Below are positions 26,111-37,740 of a DNA stretch of 64,000 nucleotides, in pieces. Below the pieces are notes generated by a model, which saw nothing but the letters and a program-made list of their open reading frames with translations, ran no database searches and had not been told where the DNA came from. The position numbers and the translations under genes are program-made. The stretch is from Aquatica leii (lineage: Eukaryota > Arthropoda > Insecta > Coleoptera > Lampyridae), in assembly GCA_035610365.1 (NCBI GenBank), contig CM069432.1:180777027-180841026 (forward strand), in the 5' to 3' direction. Every line of letters begins with the position of its first letter. The stretch's first letter is position 1.

Positions 26111-28720
26111 CCGTCCAAAACACATCGCATTTTAAGAGAAATCTGAGAATGTTTATAAGTATTCTAAAAACTGAACGCAAATCAGGTATTTGTTGTATAT
26201 TGATGAGAAAACGTTTTTTTAAACTCTTCATTCTTAATAATCTTACTATTTAACTACCATTCCAAATTTTAAGAAAATTTTATTATAACTTATCCTTTCT
26301 AATCTTACATTTTTGTCATGCGACGCAAAGTATGTACAAGAAACACTTACTACAACCACAATATAATGTTCTTACAGTAGGTTCACTCTCAGGTATATTT
26401 TTCCGTAAAATTTCACGGAGCATGATCGACTTGTGGTAACTAGCGCAGTAGCTCGTTTTTAGTATTTATTATTGTTTACTGGTTTCATAAACTTTTTCAG
26501 TATAATCTTATTAAAATTTTTGTGTAATGTAATATTTATCATCTGTTTGCTAAAATAATAAAAGTAATAATTCGAACCTTAGTTTTGTCGTATACCAGCT
26601 GATGCAATAAGGTAAATTTTTGAAAAGTGAGACGTATGGTACGTAGTTTATTACTTTAAAGTTTCTTTTTTATTAATCAAATGTGTCATTGTAGGTTACA
26701 AGTACAACCCGATTGTAGTTTTTATTATTTAGATTTAGCAACGACTTCAGCTAAATCCTCGAAAGGCATAGATTAATCATAGTCTTTAATAGGGTATTAT
26801 TTTTTCTTTGTTTTTCAGATGTTTTTTCGCAAACCTCGTCAGCATTGACTGCAATACTCGATGAATATTAAAACTGCGGAGAAAACTGAATGTCTCTCGA
26901 AAAAATGTGTGTAAAGAAAAAATCGTAGTATCAAAAATAATTGATGAGCAATTCTGCAACTACTGCAATGAACTGTTTGTTAGAATAACTGTCACCCATG
27001 CTGCCACCTTTATAAAATTGCAATTACGGCTAACAAAAACTGCTCCGAAAAGTTTTAGATACTCGAATAAGTTTTTCCAGTTTGCATTAGGAGTTCTGTT
27101 TTTTGGATTTCAATATACATTTTTATTAATAGTAGATGTTGTACGTTAATTATTTTTGGTATGTAAAAGTTAAATAATATAATAAAAAGTATGTTTTTCT
27201 TTTAAAATCTTAATAAGTAGGTTAACACTGGGTCGTCAAAAATCGCTATACAATTTTATAAGAAGTAACTTGCTGAATTCAATTTTTTTAAATTCGGGAC
27301 ACGTATAAATTTCATATCAGTGTTGACTATGCACATCTAAATTTTGCATAAACAGCGTAAATACCATCTTATAAAGAGGATATACGTTCTATGAAATAAG
27401 TATTAGTTACTTTTACTAAATTTTAAATTTAAAAATAAATAGTTTGTTTTAACAGTATTAAATAATTTCCGTTGTTATTACATAAATAGCATAAAACTGA
27501 TTTAAAAAGGAAATAACATCGGGCGTGAAAAAATGAATGGCACCGACGCCGACGCTTTGAATTAAAAATATTTAAAATTTGAATTTAGCGCTCAAAATTC
27601 TACCACTTAAATCAACTCGTGGTAACTAGCGCAAGAAAATTTTTTGGAAGAAACATCAAAGGTGCCGACAAGGAGTGGTCTTACTGGATCTGAAAGCATT
27701 ATACTGTGCTACAACTTACCTTATGTGTCAGCTTAAGAGAATTCATTAGTAGCCGCCATATTTACTAAACTGCAGAATCATTTTGCGACCTTATTATACA
27801 AAATTTTTGAACGTTTGTTTTTATGTAGGTATTGTTAGAATTTATCAACACAATGCCGCAAACTTTATAATTTTAAAAACAAAAAATAACTAACTTTTTA
27901 CAGGAAGCTTATACATACAGTTTACATAAGTTGCGGCACTCTTTCACGGAAAAAAAGGTTATGCGGAATTGATATGTATCATTTAAAAAGCTGTTGGTTT
28001 TGAGTCAAGCCGATGTACGCTTGAATTAAACTTTTATTTTATTAGATTGTAGCTGTAATTGCATTGCAATAAGAGATTTAGTTTAAGTTTTAGTACATTT
28101 ACGTTGAATGTTATTTGAACGTGGATCAATTTTAGAAAAAAAGCAAATGCTTTAAATATGAAATCGTAATGATTAAATTCAGTATAATATTTCTCTCCGT
28201 GTTGATATAAAATAAACCCATTTAGTGAAGACAAAAAAATTGAAAATTGTTTTCGTCTGATCTCGGCAAATTTAAATAATATGTTATAAAATGCTGCCAC
28301 CTACAATAAATCAAGTAATTTTAACTAATACGATCTGCTAATTACGCGTTGAAATAGCTGGAATTGTAATTGTTATAATGTTTTGACTAGACGATTACTT
28401 TCGTTGATAACGTTATCGCCACATCATCTTGAGTAACAATTTATAATTCGTGTGTTTTCAAACTTCAAATTGAGTTGTGTCAAGTTCTAGAAACTATTGT
28501 ATTTCATTAAAAATAGCTTGATTTGTGGTGGTGTGGAGCCATCAGTCTTAACCAATGTGCTCGTCGTGTAAATTAGTTGATTATATCCACACGCTTCTGA
28601 TTTACTGACGCTGAAAACTGTGGTCCACCTACTTGTAAACTTTTCTCAATTATAGCAACATATTTTTTTACAATGCTTGTTATTACAACAGTTGTTGAGG
28701 TTATGTGTGTGGCAATGTTG
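26111..28720. other. non-coding stretch with a short direct repeat
   Basis: No gene is firmly supported. The words CTTGTGGTAACTAGCGCA (26430-26447) and CTCGTGGTAACTAGCGCA (27616-27633) form a near-identical 18-bp direct repeat 1.2 kb apart. On the minus strand, 27780-27720 contains ATATGGCGGC followed by a splice donor (ATAAG|GTAAGTTG), which could be a 5' leader exon, but no partner exon was found. Confidence 0.3.
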
Positions 28721-28726
28721 TCAGAT

Positions 28727-29412
28727 CAATTAGGCAATCCAACGACCTGACATAATATTTTCAATATGGCGTCGTGAGGCAAACATTGTTTGACAACCGT
28801 GTAACCGATACGTTTTTCATTCAGAAATGAAGTGCTGGTTATTAAGTTTAACACTCATTTTTCATTTTTTAAATATTTATTTTTCTGTGTGTGTGGATTG
28901 TTTGCTTTATTTGTAAAGGAATAATATAAAACAAGGATTAAGTATGGTTTAATTGGTATGTGTTTTAATGAATGTATGTTATTTTTTTTATCCTTTGCAT
29001 TTATATTTTAGCAGAGAAGGCATGTTACATAAATGTATTGTTGTGGGGGTATAGTAGTTAAATAAGGATCAAGTATCATTTTATTCAATCTTTGACACAC
29101 ATATTTGTGCATAAAAACAAATTCGCACAACAGCACAGACTACGCTGGAATTTAAAGAAAAGTTTCACAAATTTGAAATATATTTTTAAGAAAAACCAGC
29201 AGTATTAGATGTTACCTATCTAGACTGGATACAATCTCAAAATATGGGATATACAAGAGGTGCGATTCATAAGCATATTGCAGAAGTTTTGCACGAAAGA
29301 AAAAAGTAGTACCTAGTACAGTTAGTTTCAAAGCAATGTAGGTACTAATACTAAGTGATTAAATAAATAACTATTGACTGTTTGATTTATTATGTGAAAT
29401 CTAATCGTACTT
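28727..29412 (+). repeat. dispersed repeat family B, copy 3
   Basis: This copy shares the extended left part (TTAGGCAAT, TTTCAATATGGCG) with copy 2 and the right part (GTTTGATT through CTAATCGTACTTA) with copy 1. The family open segment lies at about 29196-29312 (YLDWIQSQNMGYTRGAIHKH, then IAEVLHERKK and a stop). It is the cleanest of the three for that segment. Confidence 0.65.
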
Positions 29413-29739
29413 ACTTATATTTTTTTTATAATACTGAAAATCGACAAGACATGATCAACTGAATAAATAAAATATTTGGCCTTTCGCTTCTTTTCTTTGG
29501 AAAACTTCCTCAAATATCTTCTTCACTGTATAACGGTGGACCATTTATTACAAATACATTTTTTTATGAACTCAGCACGTTTTGTCAATAAGAATTCAAC
29601 ATTGGTCATCGATCTTGTGTTGAGAAATAAAAACCTCAATGAAAAACACGTCTAGAATCTCAAAATACTAGGGAAAAAGTACAAAGAATAGTCTAAAGCT
29701 ATGTTTTGTGCGAAATTTTCATTACGGAATACCCTGTAT

Positions 29740-30330
29740 ATGAGCTAAAATTAGATTCCGGTTTTGACGCCCTCTGCCGATCTTTTCTTGTGACTGTCAT
29801 TTTACGACGAAATCGTTAAGCTGTCAACTACATGCCGAGAATCTTGAACTGATTCTTAAATTTTTAAGGACATCACTTGTGATGAACACAAATTTATAAG
29901 GCGATTGCGAGTTTATTACGATATTTTCGGCACAGGTTAAGATATTTTGTCTCCAATCTATTAAGAGTCCTTCGTAATTTCTGTATTAATGTGATAGCCG
30001 GTTCCACCACGTTGCAAGCACATTGTTCGCTTCAAGCAGTAATAAGGATGCATAAGCACGTTTGCTAAATACCGCTACCGAACATATAAGCTGTTGTGAG
30101 GGCCTGCTACTTAAACAACAACGAGGTCTCGTCGAACAATGCGTCGGAGATGCTGATTTGTGGATAAAAGTCGATTGTGTTATCAGCCTCCTGTTCGAAA
30201 TTACAACTTACAGCATTCGATACAACGGGTTCTTATATAACATTTAATGATTTATTAATACTGATTTTGTAGCTTTCTATTCTTCGTGAGTTAGTGTGTG
30301 ACACGATTTGCTATTCAAGATTTATTACAG
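29740..30330. other. less AT-rich non-coding patch
   Basis: This stretch is visibly richer in G and C and in CpG than the surrounding DNA (for example near 29985-30060 and 30115-30190). Such a patch could be a promoter or 5' leader or the body of an unrecognised element. No product could be assigned to the open stretches inside it. Confidence 0.3.
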
Positions 30331-30381
30331 GCCGCTAGCGGGGAAAACGTTTTCTTTGGGAAAGTGGACACTGGACTTTTG
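30331..30381 (+). CDS. possible 17-codon internal exon, unidentified
   Basis: A 51-base segment is bounded by a good acceptor (TTTATTACAG) and a good donor (TTTTG|GTGAGTT). It reads open in frame 0 (AASGENVFFGKVDTGLL) and sits in the less AT-rich patch. The length is a multiple of three. I do not recognise the peptide, and a chance occurrence or a non-coding leader exon is possible. Confidence 0.22.
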
Positions 30382-30599
30382 GTGAGTTTATTTGATTAAT
30401 TTTTATATCGCTGTCACGAAAGTTACTCACAGAATTTTGGTTAATGTTAATGTCCGTAATTACGTTTACTGTTTATATACCAATAAGGTAATTTCAATCA
30501 TCATTTAAATTGTATCGCATGTTGTGTACAAACAATATTTATTACGAGATTTTCTGTGCTATTTGTTTTGACCTGACTTACATATGTATTGTGTGTTGC

Positions 30600-30895
30600 C
30601 GATACTGCTGGCATTCATGCACTGAGAATTAGATATAATCTTGTTAATCTTGTATGTTGCTAAATCAAAGTTTTCTACACTTGTTAATCATAATTGTTAG
30701 TCTTTCTAGTATTTATGGATTGAGGAATTTAATATACATCTGTCAATTTGCTACGCTGCTAAATTAAAGTTTTTATATTTGTTAATTATACTTAGTAATC
30801 GTTCGAGCATGGATGAGTGGAGAAATTTCATATATTCTTGTTAATTTTCTACGTTAATACATTAAAGTGGTTATACTTGTTAATCTCTCTTTTAT
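30600..30895. repeat. degenerate tandem repeat, about 3 units of 90-100 bp
   Basis: Three successive blocks (about 30612-30705, 30706-30801 and 30802-30890) share the order: GA-rich start, AATATAATCTTGTTAA-type, TGCTAAATTAAAGTTTT-type, then ACTTGTTAATC. The units are well diverged, so the array is old. No function is suggested. Confidence 0.5.
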
Positions 30896-31791
30896 TTATT
30901 ATTATTATTTCTTTCTCTTGTAACTATCGTTACCTATTAACAAATTTTGGCTATTCGAACATCAGAGTAGCAAGGATTACGAACCTCAAATTTAGTTACA
31001 AGTTTGAACCGTCTGTCGGGATCGAGGCAGAAGTGTTAATTTGGATTAGATCTGGCGCCCTTAAGCATAATTCCCTTGATCCTCCCCTAACTCCGACTGT
31101 GTGAGTTGGCCGTGCAAGGTTCGTAAGACATAAAGCTTGTAAGAGCTAATGAAAACAATGTAACAGCTGGTTTTGTTTGCCCCACACCGCCATCTTTGTA
31201 CGTCACGAGGTTACGGGTTCTGGATTGCCTATAACCTTGTTAATACAGAATGGAAACCTAAGGGGCCTGAATATTTAGGTTTGCAAAAATCACGTGGTAC
31301 TGAATCCTCTTAAACACTTTTTACATTAGTAAACTTGAATTATTTATGTAAGTATTTATTTGTAAAACTATAAATAAGCGTCAACATCTGCAGAGTTTTA
31401 AAAGTAATTTACCAAATTAAAATTAAATTTACTTTTGTAAATTGGCAATTAACTTATGAAATATATCTAGATGATAGTTAGAAACTATTTTAATGCTAAA
31501 AATGTTTACGAAACAATTTAATTTGTGTTAGTATTACGTGTCTTAAAGCAAATTTTAAATTTGTAAAGATGTTACGTGATTACAAAGGTGCTTTTGGAAC
31601 GTGCCTTCTGTAATACAGTTTCAGAATTAAAATGAGTACCTAGTATAATTGATGCAAAAGTATTTACACGACTTTTTTACTATTTTAGTGTTAATACTTA
31701 ATGTTTAGATAACCTTGTAATTGTTTTTAGTAATTTTCTTACAACTACACTACTACAAAAAACAATAAAAGAATTAAGATTTCCTACTTAC

Positions 31792-31991
31792 TTGAACTTG
31801 AGAGTTTCTATGTCGAATGGTATTTGTTTCAAATCTCATAAATACTACGCGTGCTAGACGGTCTAATACAATTTTACGAACTAGTTTTGGAACTGCCGCG
31901 CCTCGTACTCCTCGATGATATATATTTAATGTTACCACTGATAAGCCCGAAGCAAATGATACTAAACAGATGCTGACTCCATAATATAAAC
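31792..31991 (-). CDS. internal exon of a nicotinic acetylcholine receptor-type subunit
   Basis: A 200-base exon on the minus strand lies between a strong acceptor (TATTATTTTCAG, ending at 31992) and a consensus donor (CAA|GTAAGTAGG). It enters in phase 1 and encodes 66 full codons. The product begins LYYGVSICLVSFASGLSVV, a hydrophobic third transmembrane segment, and continues TLNIYHRGVRGAAVPKLVRK and then a basic, amphipathic start of the cytoplasmic loop (IVLDRLARVVFM). In pentameric acetylcholine-gated channels TM3 ends in a VxxLNxHHR-type sequence followed by a (V/M)PxxxRxxxLxxLxxxLxM region; the match is clear, and somewhat closer to alpha9/alpha10-like or divergent insect subunits than to the alpha1 type. 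No stop and good splice sites indicate a live gene. The other exons (ligand-binding part, TM1-TM2, TM4) were not recognised, so introns must be long or extend beyond the window. The exact subunit is uncertain. Confidence 0.75.
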
Positions 31992-32349
31992 CTGAAAATA
32001 ATACAGTGTAAAAAAACACATCAACACTATTTGTTTATATTAATATTTTAATAACGTTTATGAAATAATTTATTAAAACTTTAAGTTTTATTAATTGTAA
32101 AAGTTTATAATCATAACTGTATAAATTAAATAAAACTAAACGTGCAAGCAGTATAAACGTTCAATGTTGTTTTTACATTATTAACCATTTTTGTGAAGTC
32201 TACATTTTAAAAAAATTCCATTGTTTCTAAATTAAATAATAAGTATTTTATTTTTAATTTATCTACTTTAAGTTTTTACGTTAGCAAAAACTGATACCTA
32301 CAACGTTATGTTGGCATTGAATATATAATCATATATTCAAGGATATTAG

Positions 32350-32835
32350 TAGAATAAATATTTTTTTGTGCTGCCAACATCGCAAACGTCAATATTCGTT
32401 CGTTAGTGTAGTTACGTAATAAGCGAAAAAAGCTCTAGGGTGGCAAAATGAAAACTAGGAATCCACATAAATGTAAGTGTTCAAAGTCAATTATTATATC
32501 AGAACGAGTATGCAACAGGTGGAAAAATCATTTAAAAAATCTTGAAATTCAGTTAAAATTGAAAAAAACAATGTAAAGTTAATGTCAAATTTGACACATT
32601 TAGTAATAAATGTAGTGCCAACATTATATTTCTGTTTTTTTTTAGTTATTCAAAAATAATGTAATTTTACAAAAGCAACACAAAAAATAATGTACATTAC
32701 TCTCGTCGAAAGAATCATAGCATAACTCACTCACATGCAACGCTCGGCCGTGCGGCCTCACGTCGCATTAACGTTCGTTATGCTATTTCTTACTTTTGAC
32801 TCTTGTTACGTAAACTACTATTATGTATAGTTGCA
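32350..32835 (-). repeat. dispersed repeat family A, copy 3
   Basis: Read on the minus strand it aligns with 18838-19260 along its length. Shared parts are the hairpin core with GTTAATGCGACGTGAGGCCG, ATAATGTTGGCACTACATTT, and the end CACTAACGAACGAATATTGA followed by CGTTTGCGATGTTGGCAGC. It lies just upstream (for the minus strand) of the receptor exon, probably in its intron. It is non-coding. Confidence 0.65.
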
Positions 32836-33304
32836 CGTTTATACGAAATAAGTTTTTTACGGCAACTTTTAGTGCAATACTCTTGTGTTATGCCACTGTT
32901 TATTAAAATTTATTTTTATATATGCATTAACATAACAAAATAGATTTAAGTTTTTGCTATAAGAGAAGATCTCTACGCTGTTACCTAGTGATGTGAGAAA
33001 TAACACACTGACTATTATATAAGCCAAACATAAATTATGTGTAAAACAAAGAAGGGTGATTAATTGCATGCGTTATGAATAAAGTTATTGAATTGACTTT
33101 AATCAAGTTGACGTTTTGTTAAACACGGGTTGGTGTCACTTTGACCTCATTTTGTTTCTTTGGTTATTATTATTATTATTTTGTATTATTTGATTGCAAA
33201 CTGTTGTTTTTAGAATAAAAACATGTCGTGTTTTATATATAAGGTAAAAGATAATGCGCTCAGTCTCGCCAAATGGTAGTTAATTTACTAGCATACTTTA
33301 AACA

Positions 33305-34862
33305 CACTGAAAGAAAAAGTGACGTAGAATCAATGTTATTCTACATTGAATCAATGAAAAATATACATATATACATATTTTTCATCTGATGAATAAGTAC
33401 ATCAGCACAATGAATCTGTTACATTAGATTAATGTACTAAAACATTGAATATAACAAGAATGTGTACATCAAGACAATGTATTATTACTTTAATTGAATG
33501 TACATGATTCATCAATTTCGTGTACCAACATTCATGAATCAATATAAAAGTTCATAAACACGATTACATTGACGCAATTTGTGTGCGCCATTAATTTGAT
33601 GTAGAATTACATTGATTTTATGTATGTATTTCATTATTTTGATGTACCAGATTTCATGAATCTAAACTGTACATCAACAATATTCACAATTACATTAATC
33701 TAATGTATGCACCACATCAATTTAATGTAATAAAAAACATTAACAGTATGTAAAATATATATTTAGATATACAAAGCGAACCGATTTTATTACACTCTTA
33801 AAGTAAACATTAATCAAACAACAAAAATTAAAAAAAAAAATATCTTCTTATTCGTATTGGTGATTTTTAGTAATCCACCTCCTGGAGCATAAATAGGCAA
33901 AGTCAACATCAATCTAAAAAATATTGCATTTACAATTAAAAACAGTATTTTATACAATGTTCTTACCAAACAAAAATCAGATGGTTTTTGTAGAATGGCC
34001 ATTGATCAAGTATTTCGTTGAAAGACTTGAATACATTTCTAATTTTATGCATGCTGTCCAGTAGGAATCCAACTCATCCGTTAACAATTTACAAAATTTC
34101 ATCGACTTGATCCATGTTTCGCCATCGTCTTTTCAGGCTAAAATAATTAAAGATGTGAATAACTATTTAGTTAATTTCTCTTTTTTGTTTTAAATTTGAT
34201 AACGTAGGGAACAACGTCACACTCACCTATTGAACAAACTTTAGTAACTAAAACGTTGACAGCGTATTAAACATATTTTTGCTTCTGTTCTACTGCACTA
34301 TGGAATTGCATCAAGAAAAATACACGAACTAACCTGACACGCTATATAAAAATTAATTTATTGCCGAGTTTAAGGAGTTTAAGGTTCACACGTTCAAATT
34401 TCTTAATAAGATAATGCTTGGTGCTACGTGTGATAGTGATAAGACTTGATTCTGTGTATGTTACATTGAATCAAAGTATCTCTTACCTAAAATTAACGTA
34501 TGTATTGATAGTTTTAATGTAAAAATACATTGAAATCATAAACTGTACATGATTCTATAAAAACTCTACACATACAACGTACGATTACATTATTCCAATG
34601 TATTTCAAATGTTAAATTAATGTACATCATACGATAAATTAACGCAATGGTGCATTTAAGGGTTCATTGTGCATGATCTCAAAACAAATTCTTTTGAAAG
34701 ACCACAAATACAACTTGATACATTGAAACAATGTAAAGTACATAAAAAACTACGTACTTATAATGTAAATTACATAAATTCAATGAAAACGTACATTTTT
34801 TTAATGTACTATAGGTCGATGTATACCGTACATTGACTTTATGTACAATTTTTCTTTTAGTG
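33305..34862. mobile_element. DNA-transposon-like unit with long repetitive termini
   Basis: The left end CACTGAAAGAAAAAGTGACG and the reverse complement of the right end CACTAAAAGAAAAATTGTAC form terminal inverted repeats. Each end then runs into about 420 bp of degenerate, roughly palindromic units built on ACATTGAAT / ATTCAATGT and GTACAT words (33330-33740 and 34450-34840). The middle (33760-34440) is ordinary sequence with possible minus-strand coding remains. A target duplication is unclear: only CA is common to both junctions. I cannot name the superfamily. Confidence 0.6.
33850..34135 (-). pseudogene. possible two-exon coding relic inside the 33.3-34.9 kb element
   Basis: On the minus strand an open segment reads GETWIKSMKFCKLLTDELD and continues SYWTACIKLEM (about 34120-34040). 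After a frame change it reads ILDQWPFYKNHLIFV. It ends at a donor (TTTG|GTAAGAAC) and, after a 53-base intron (33914-33966) with acceptor ATATTTTTTAG, continues IDVDFAYLCSRRWITKNHQY. The intron length is typical of insects. The exons do not join in frame as they stand. I do not recognise the protein; it may be a captured gene piece or the last part of the element's own enzyme. Confidence 0.35.
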
Positions 34863-35033
34863 CAAGAAAACGATAATGATGATTCTTTGATTCCGTTAAC
34901 GTTTGTTCAAAAGGTAAGCTAAAGAAAGTAATTATTAACTTGCGTTACAATATATTATTTACAGATAGTTGCAACTGCATTAAGCCTAAGTTAAGTTTAG
35001 CTTTTGTTAGGCGGATAAACACAAATTAAATCT

Positions 35034-35669
35034 GGTGTTATCAAATCCTGGAAAGAAAAGGCCATGAAAGAAGTCAAAAACTGTGGCTTGCAAGAATTTT
35101 CAAAAATTACTATAAGAAACACATTGTATAAGATTTACAGAAACAGTAAGCTCCGAAAGAAACAGGCTTCATAATCTTTCTAACAAGAACTTTTTCTAGA
35201 AGATGTGACTGTGAATTAGTTAAACAGCAAACTCAAACATAACATGTTTTGTTAAATAATCGTACTTTGAATAGAACTGCATGAAAGTGGTTTTAAATTC
35301 AAGACCGACAATCACGTTAGTTCCTTAATAGAGATAATCATGCATTGTCCTTATAAGGATACACAAAAATTCTAAACTCAGAATTTCTACGTAAAGTAGT
35401 TTTTAAGGATAAAACTTGGATATTTCCTAAAGGAAGTATAAGTAGATCGTGGCAAGATAATAATTTAAAAAATGTTTGTAAACCTAAGGGCTACGATAGA
35501 AAACGATTTATTGTCAATACATGCTAGTACAAAATCTGGATTTGTAAAGAATGCTTCGTTATTGTTTTTATGTAAATCTCAACAAGAATATTATAATGGA
35601 GATATGAATGGTGAAATGTTTAAAACATTGATTGTGGAATATCTCGAAATAAACACATTGATTGCGTAA
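35034..35669 (+). pseudogene. Tc1/mariner (IS630)-superfamily transposase relic
   Basis: A helix-turn-helix-like part (KITIRNTLYKIYRN) near 35100-35140 is followed by ELHESGFKFKTDN near 35275. The catalytic region follows: KDKTWIFPKGSISRSWQDNN near 35410-35465, then, in another frame, GYDRKRFIV-type sequence and STKSGFVKNASLLFLCKS, then YYNGDMNGEMFKTLIVEYL up to about 35645. This order matches DDE_3-type transposases with the first aspartate in a DETW motif; here the D of DETW is replaced (KTW) in the reading. Frame changes and the missing last part make it a relic. Confidence 0.7.
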
Positions 35670-35814
35670 ATAACTGTTAAGTTCGCAATACGCGTGTTTA
35701 TTTATAAAGTGTAATCATAGCTATTTTAGTTCGTTAAAGTAGTGTTATTAAACTTTTCTTTAATTATTATTCGTGGTTAAATTTATGCCGGAGACGGGTT
35801 TGCATGCAGTCAAA

Positions 35815-35972
35815 ATGGATGCAAAACTATTTGAATTTCTTGAATCAATGAAAAATGGTTAAGAATCGATGAATAATAAAATGGAAGAAAAGTTTTACAA
35901 AAATTCGCAGAAAATGGAAGAAAACTCTAGAAAAATTGAAGAAAAGTTTTGCGAAAACTCTCAGAAAATTTA
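35815..35972 (+). pseudogene. gag-like coiled-coil fragment
   Basis: From ATG at 35815 the sequence reads MDAKLFEFLESMKNG, a stop, then a repetitive Lys/Glu/Asn segment with KMEEKFYKNSQ, KMEENSRKIEEKF and CENSQKI before two stops. Short tandem coiled-coil repeats of this kind occur near the N-terminus of Gag in some insect LTR retrotransposons. No other retroviral-type domain is adjacent, so the call is tentative. Confidence 0.35.
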
Positions 35973-36029
35973 ATAAAAACACTTACACTATAATTTATGT
36001 ATAACACTATCATTTACACGAAGATAAGT

Positions 36030-36215
36030 CAATACTTAAATAACTGTTTTTAATTAATTTATACTATAAAGGTCACCACAAAAAAATTTGTGTATCACAC
36101 GTCCTAAAAGTATTTTGCGAGTATTCGCTTTTTGTATGCTTTATCTCGGCCTACAAATATGCTCATACTCGCAAAATAGCACTTTCTGGGCTAGTGATAC
36201 AAATAACTATTGTAG
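36030..36215 (-). repeat. hairpin repeat family C, copy 2
   Basis: The reverse complement aligns with 21148-21302: AACTAGCCCAGAAAGTG-like flank (with CACTAGCCCAG here), ATTTTGCGAGTATGAG, a longer loop than copy 1, ATACTCGCAAAATA, GACGTGTGATACACAAA and TAGTATAAATT. The stem is conserved while the loop differs. Confidence 0.65.
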
Positions 36216-36766
36216 TATCTGCATAAAGCAAACTATGTCTGGCAGATGTTTTGTTTTTGATTTTTAAATGTTTTATGTCTTGTTTGTAGGATTATTGTTT
36301 TGTTTTCTATTTTTACTAATATTATCTATTATAATGACATCACTTTTAATTAAAAGTTGTATTTTCTGCCGGACCTATTGTCGATATAAACATTTTTTCA
36401 TACTATAAAACACTACATAGTTTTATTGATTTTTATTATGTGCTAACAGATTTTTTCTTTTTTTTCAGTTTTAATCGTATTGTTGTTACTGTAGTTTCTA
36501 ATTTAAAGTAAACATTACAAGTGCCAATCTGTCATAATTTTTTAAAAGAGATGTTTTTGAGGGGACGTTTGTACTCCACGGTATTCATTCTGAACTAATA
36601 AAACAATTTAAATCATTGGGACTTTCGAATAATTAACTTTCACAATCAATCAAGTGTTACGAAACGAAACGCAAAATAAATTAACTGTAAATGGGAATAA
36701 AAGACAGGGGTTTTATAGGTTATATAGTCGGAATTCATTTTCTACTATACAAAATGCCATTTTGGA

Positions 36767-36880
36767 AACCGTATTTCCACAGCAAGGAATCGATTACTTC
36801 AAAATGGTGTAAAAAAGTAGACAGCTGCACAAAAACCAATTCTTACAAATGAAGATACAAGACGGCGGTTAGAATTTGCG
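36767..36880 (+). pseudogene. Tc1-like transposase fragment, N-terminal part
   Basis: The frame reads RISTARNRLLQNGVKK, a stop, then TAAQKPILTNEDTRRRLEFA. This is the second helix-turn-helix region and the LT..D..RRLEFA linker that precedes the catalytic domain of Tc1-like enzymes. The frame is cut immediately after this point by the GAACGCC foldback sequence. The C-terminal part seen at 38055 may belong to the same copy. Confidence 0.7.
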
Positions 36881-37740
36881 GGATCGCCGCCGATTGAACA
36901 CCGCCATTTGAACGCCGTCGTTTGAACACCGGAAAATTGAACGCTGAAACTTTTGAACGCCGCCGATTTTGAACACAACTACAATTTTGTTAAATAATTA
37001 AACGGAGTTATATTTAATTAATTCTGGTAGACAATTAGAAAAAAAATATATATTCAAAAATAAATACTTATCTTGATTTATTAATTAATTAATTTAGGTA
37101 ATAACATGTAACATATTTGTAATATAACTATAATATGTGTTAATTTAAGCATTAGAGAAATATATTTATAAAATTTAATTCTAAAGCAAAATTTTAATAC
37201 GAGCTGCAAAGTATTTAAAAGTAGAAAACTTCGTCCAATCTATAAATTTATTTACAAATAATCATGCATTAATTTGAAAATTATGGGCAATACCTCGTAA
37301 ATACTTATTCTGTCACGGTTATCGTAGTTATTGTTTAACAATACAATGACGATAACAACAATGAAAATTCTTTTTGTATATGGTTCTAAACTTAAATGGT
37401 TTTAATTCTATGTAATTCTCGTAGGTACGCAATTATAATAGACACTAATTTTCAAGAAGTTGACAATATACCAATAACAATACTATCTTACAATAAAAAT
37501 TTGTGAGATAGCGTTGATATTGTTGCAACCATTAAAGAATAATTAAAAATTTGTACCAGTTGTCTTAATTAAACTTTATTTTATGTACAAATAGATGCCA
37601 ATGCCCGGCGAGCAATCGTCCGGTAATCAAACAACGTTAGCGTTCAAATGTCCCAGCGCTCAAAAGTTTCAGCGATCCATCGGCCGGCGTTCAAACGCCG
37701 GAGTTCAAACAGTGGCGTTCAATCGGCGGTGTGCAAATGT
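36881..37740. mobile_element. foldback element with GAACGCC-type repeated termini
   Basis: Both ends are GC-rich in an AT-rich setting and built of short repeats of the type (T)TGAACGCC. The left end (36893-36975) reads CGCCGATTGAACACC and GCTGAAACTTTTGAACGCC. The reverse complement of the right end (37595-37740) reads CGCCGATTGAACGCC and GCTGAAACTTTTGAGCGC, so the ends are inverted copies. The inside is AT-rich and non-coding. It directly follows a Tc1 transposase fragment, which suggests insertion into that copy. The right end is repeated at 41852-41997 by the tandem duplication; the left end is not. Confidence 0.6.

Noticed and set aside
33305..33760. CRISPR-like or satellite array in the ACATTGA repeats
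   Set aside because: The units are irregular and palindromic, without constant spacers, and mirrored at the other end of one transposon-like unit in a eukaryotic genome.
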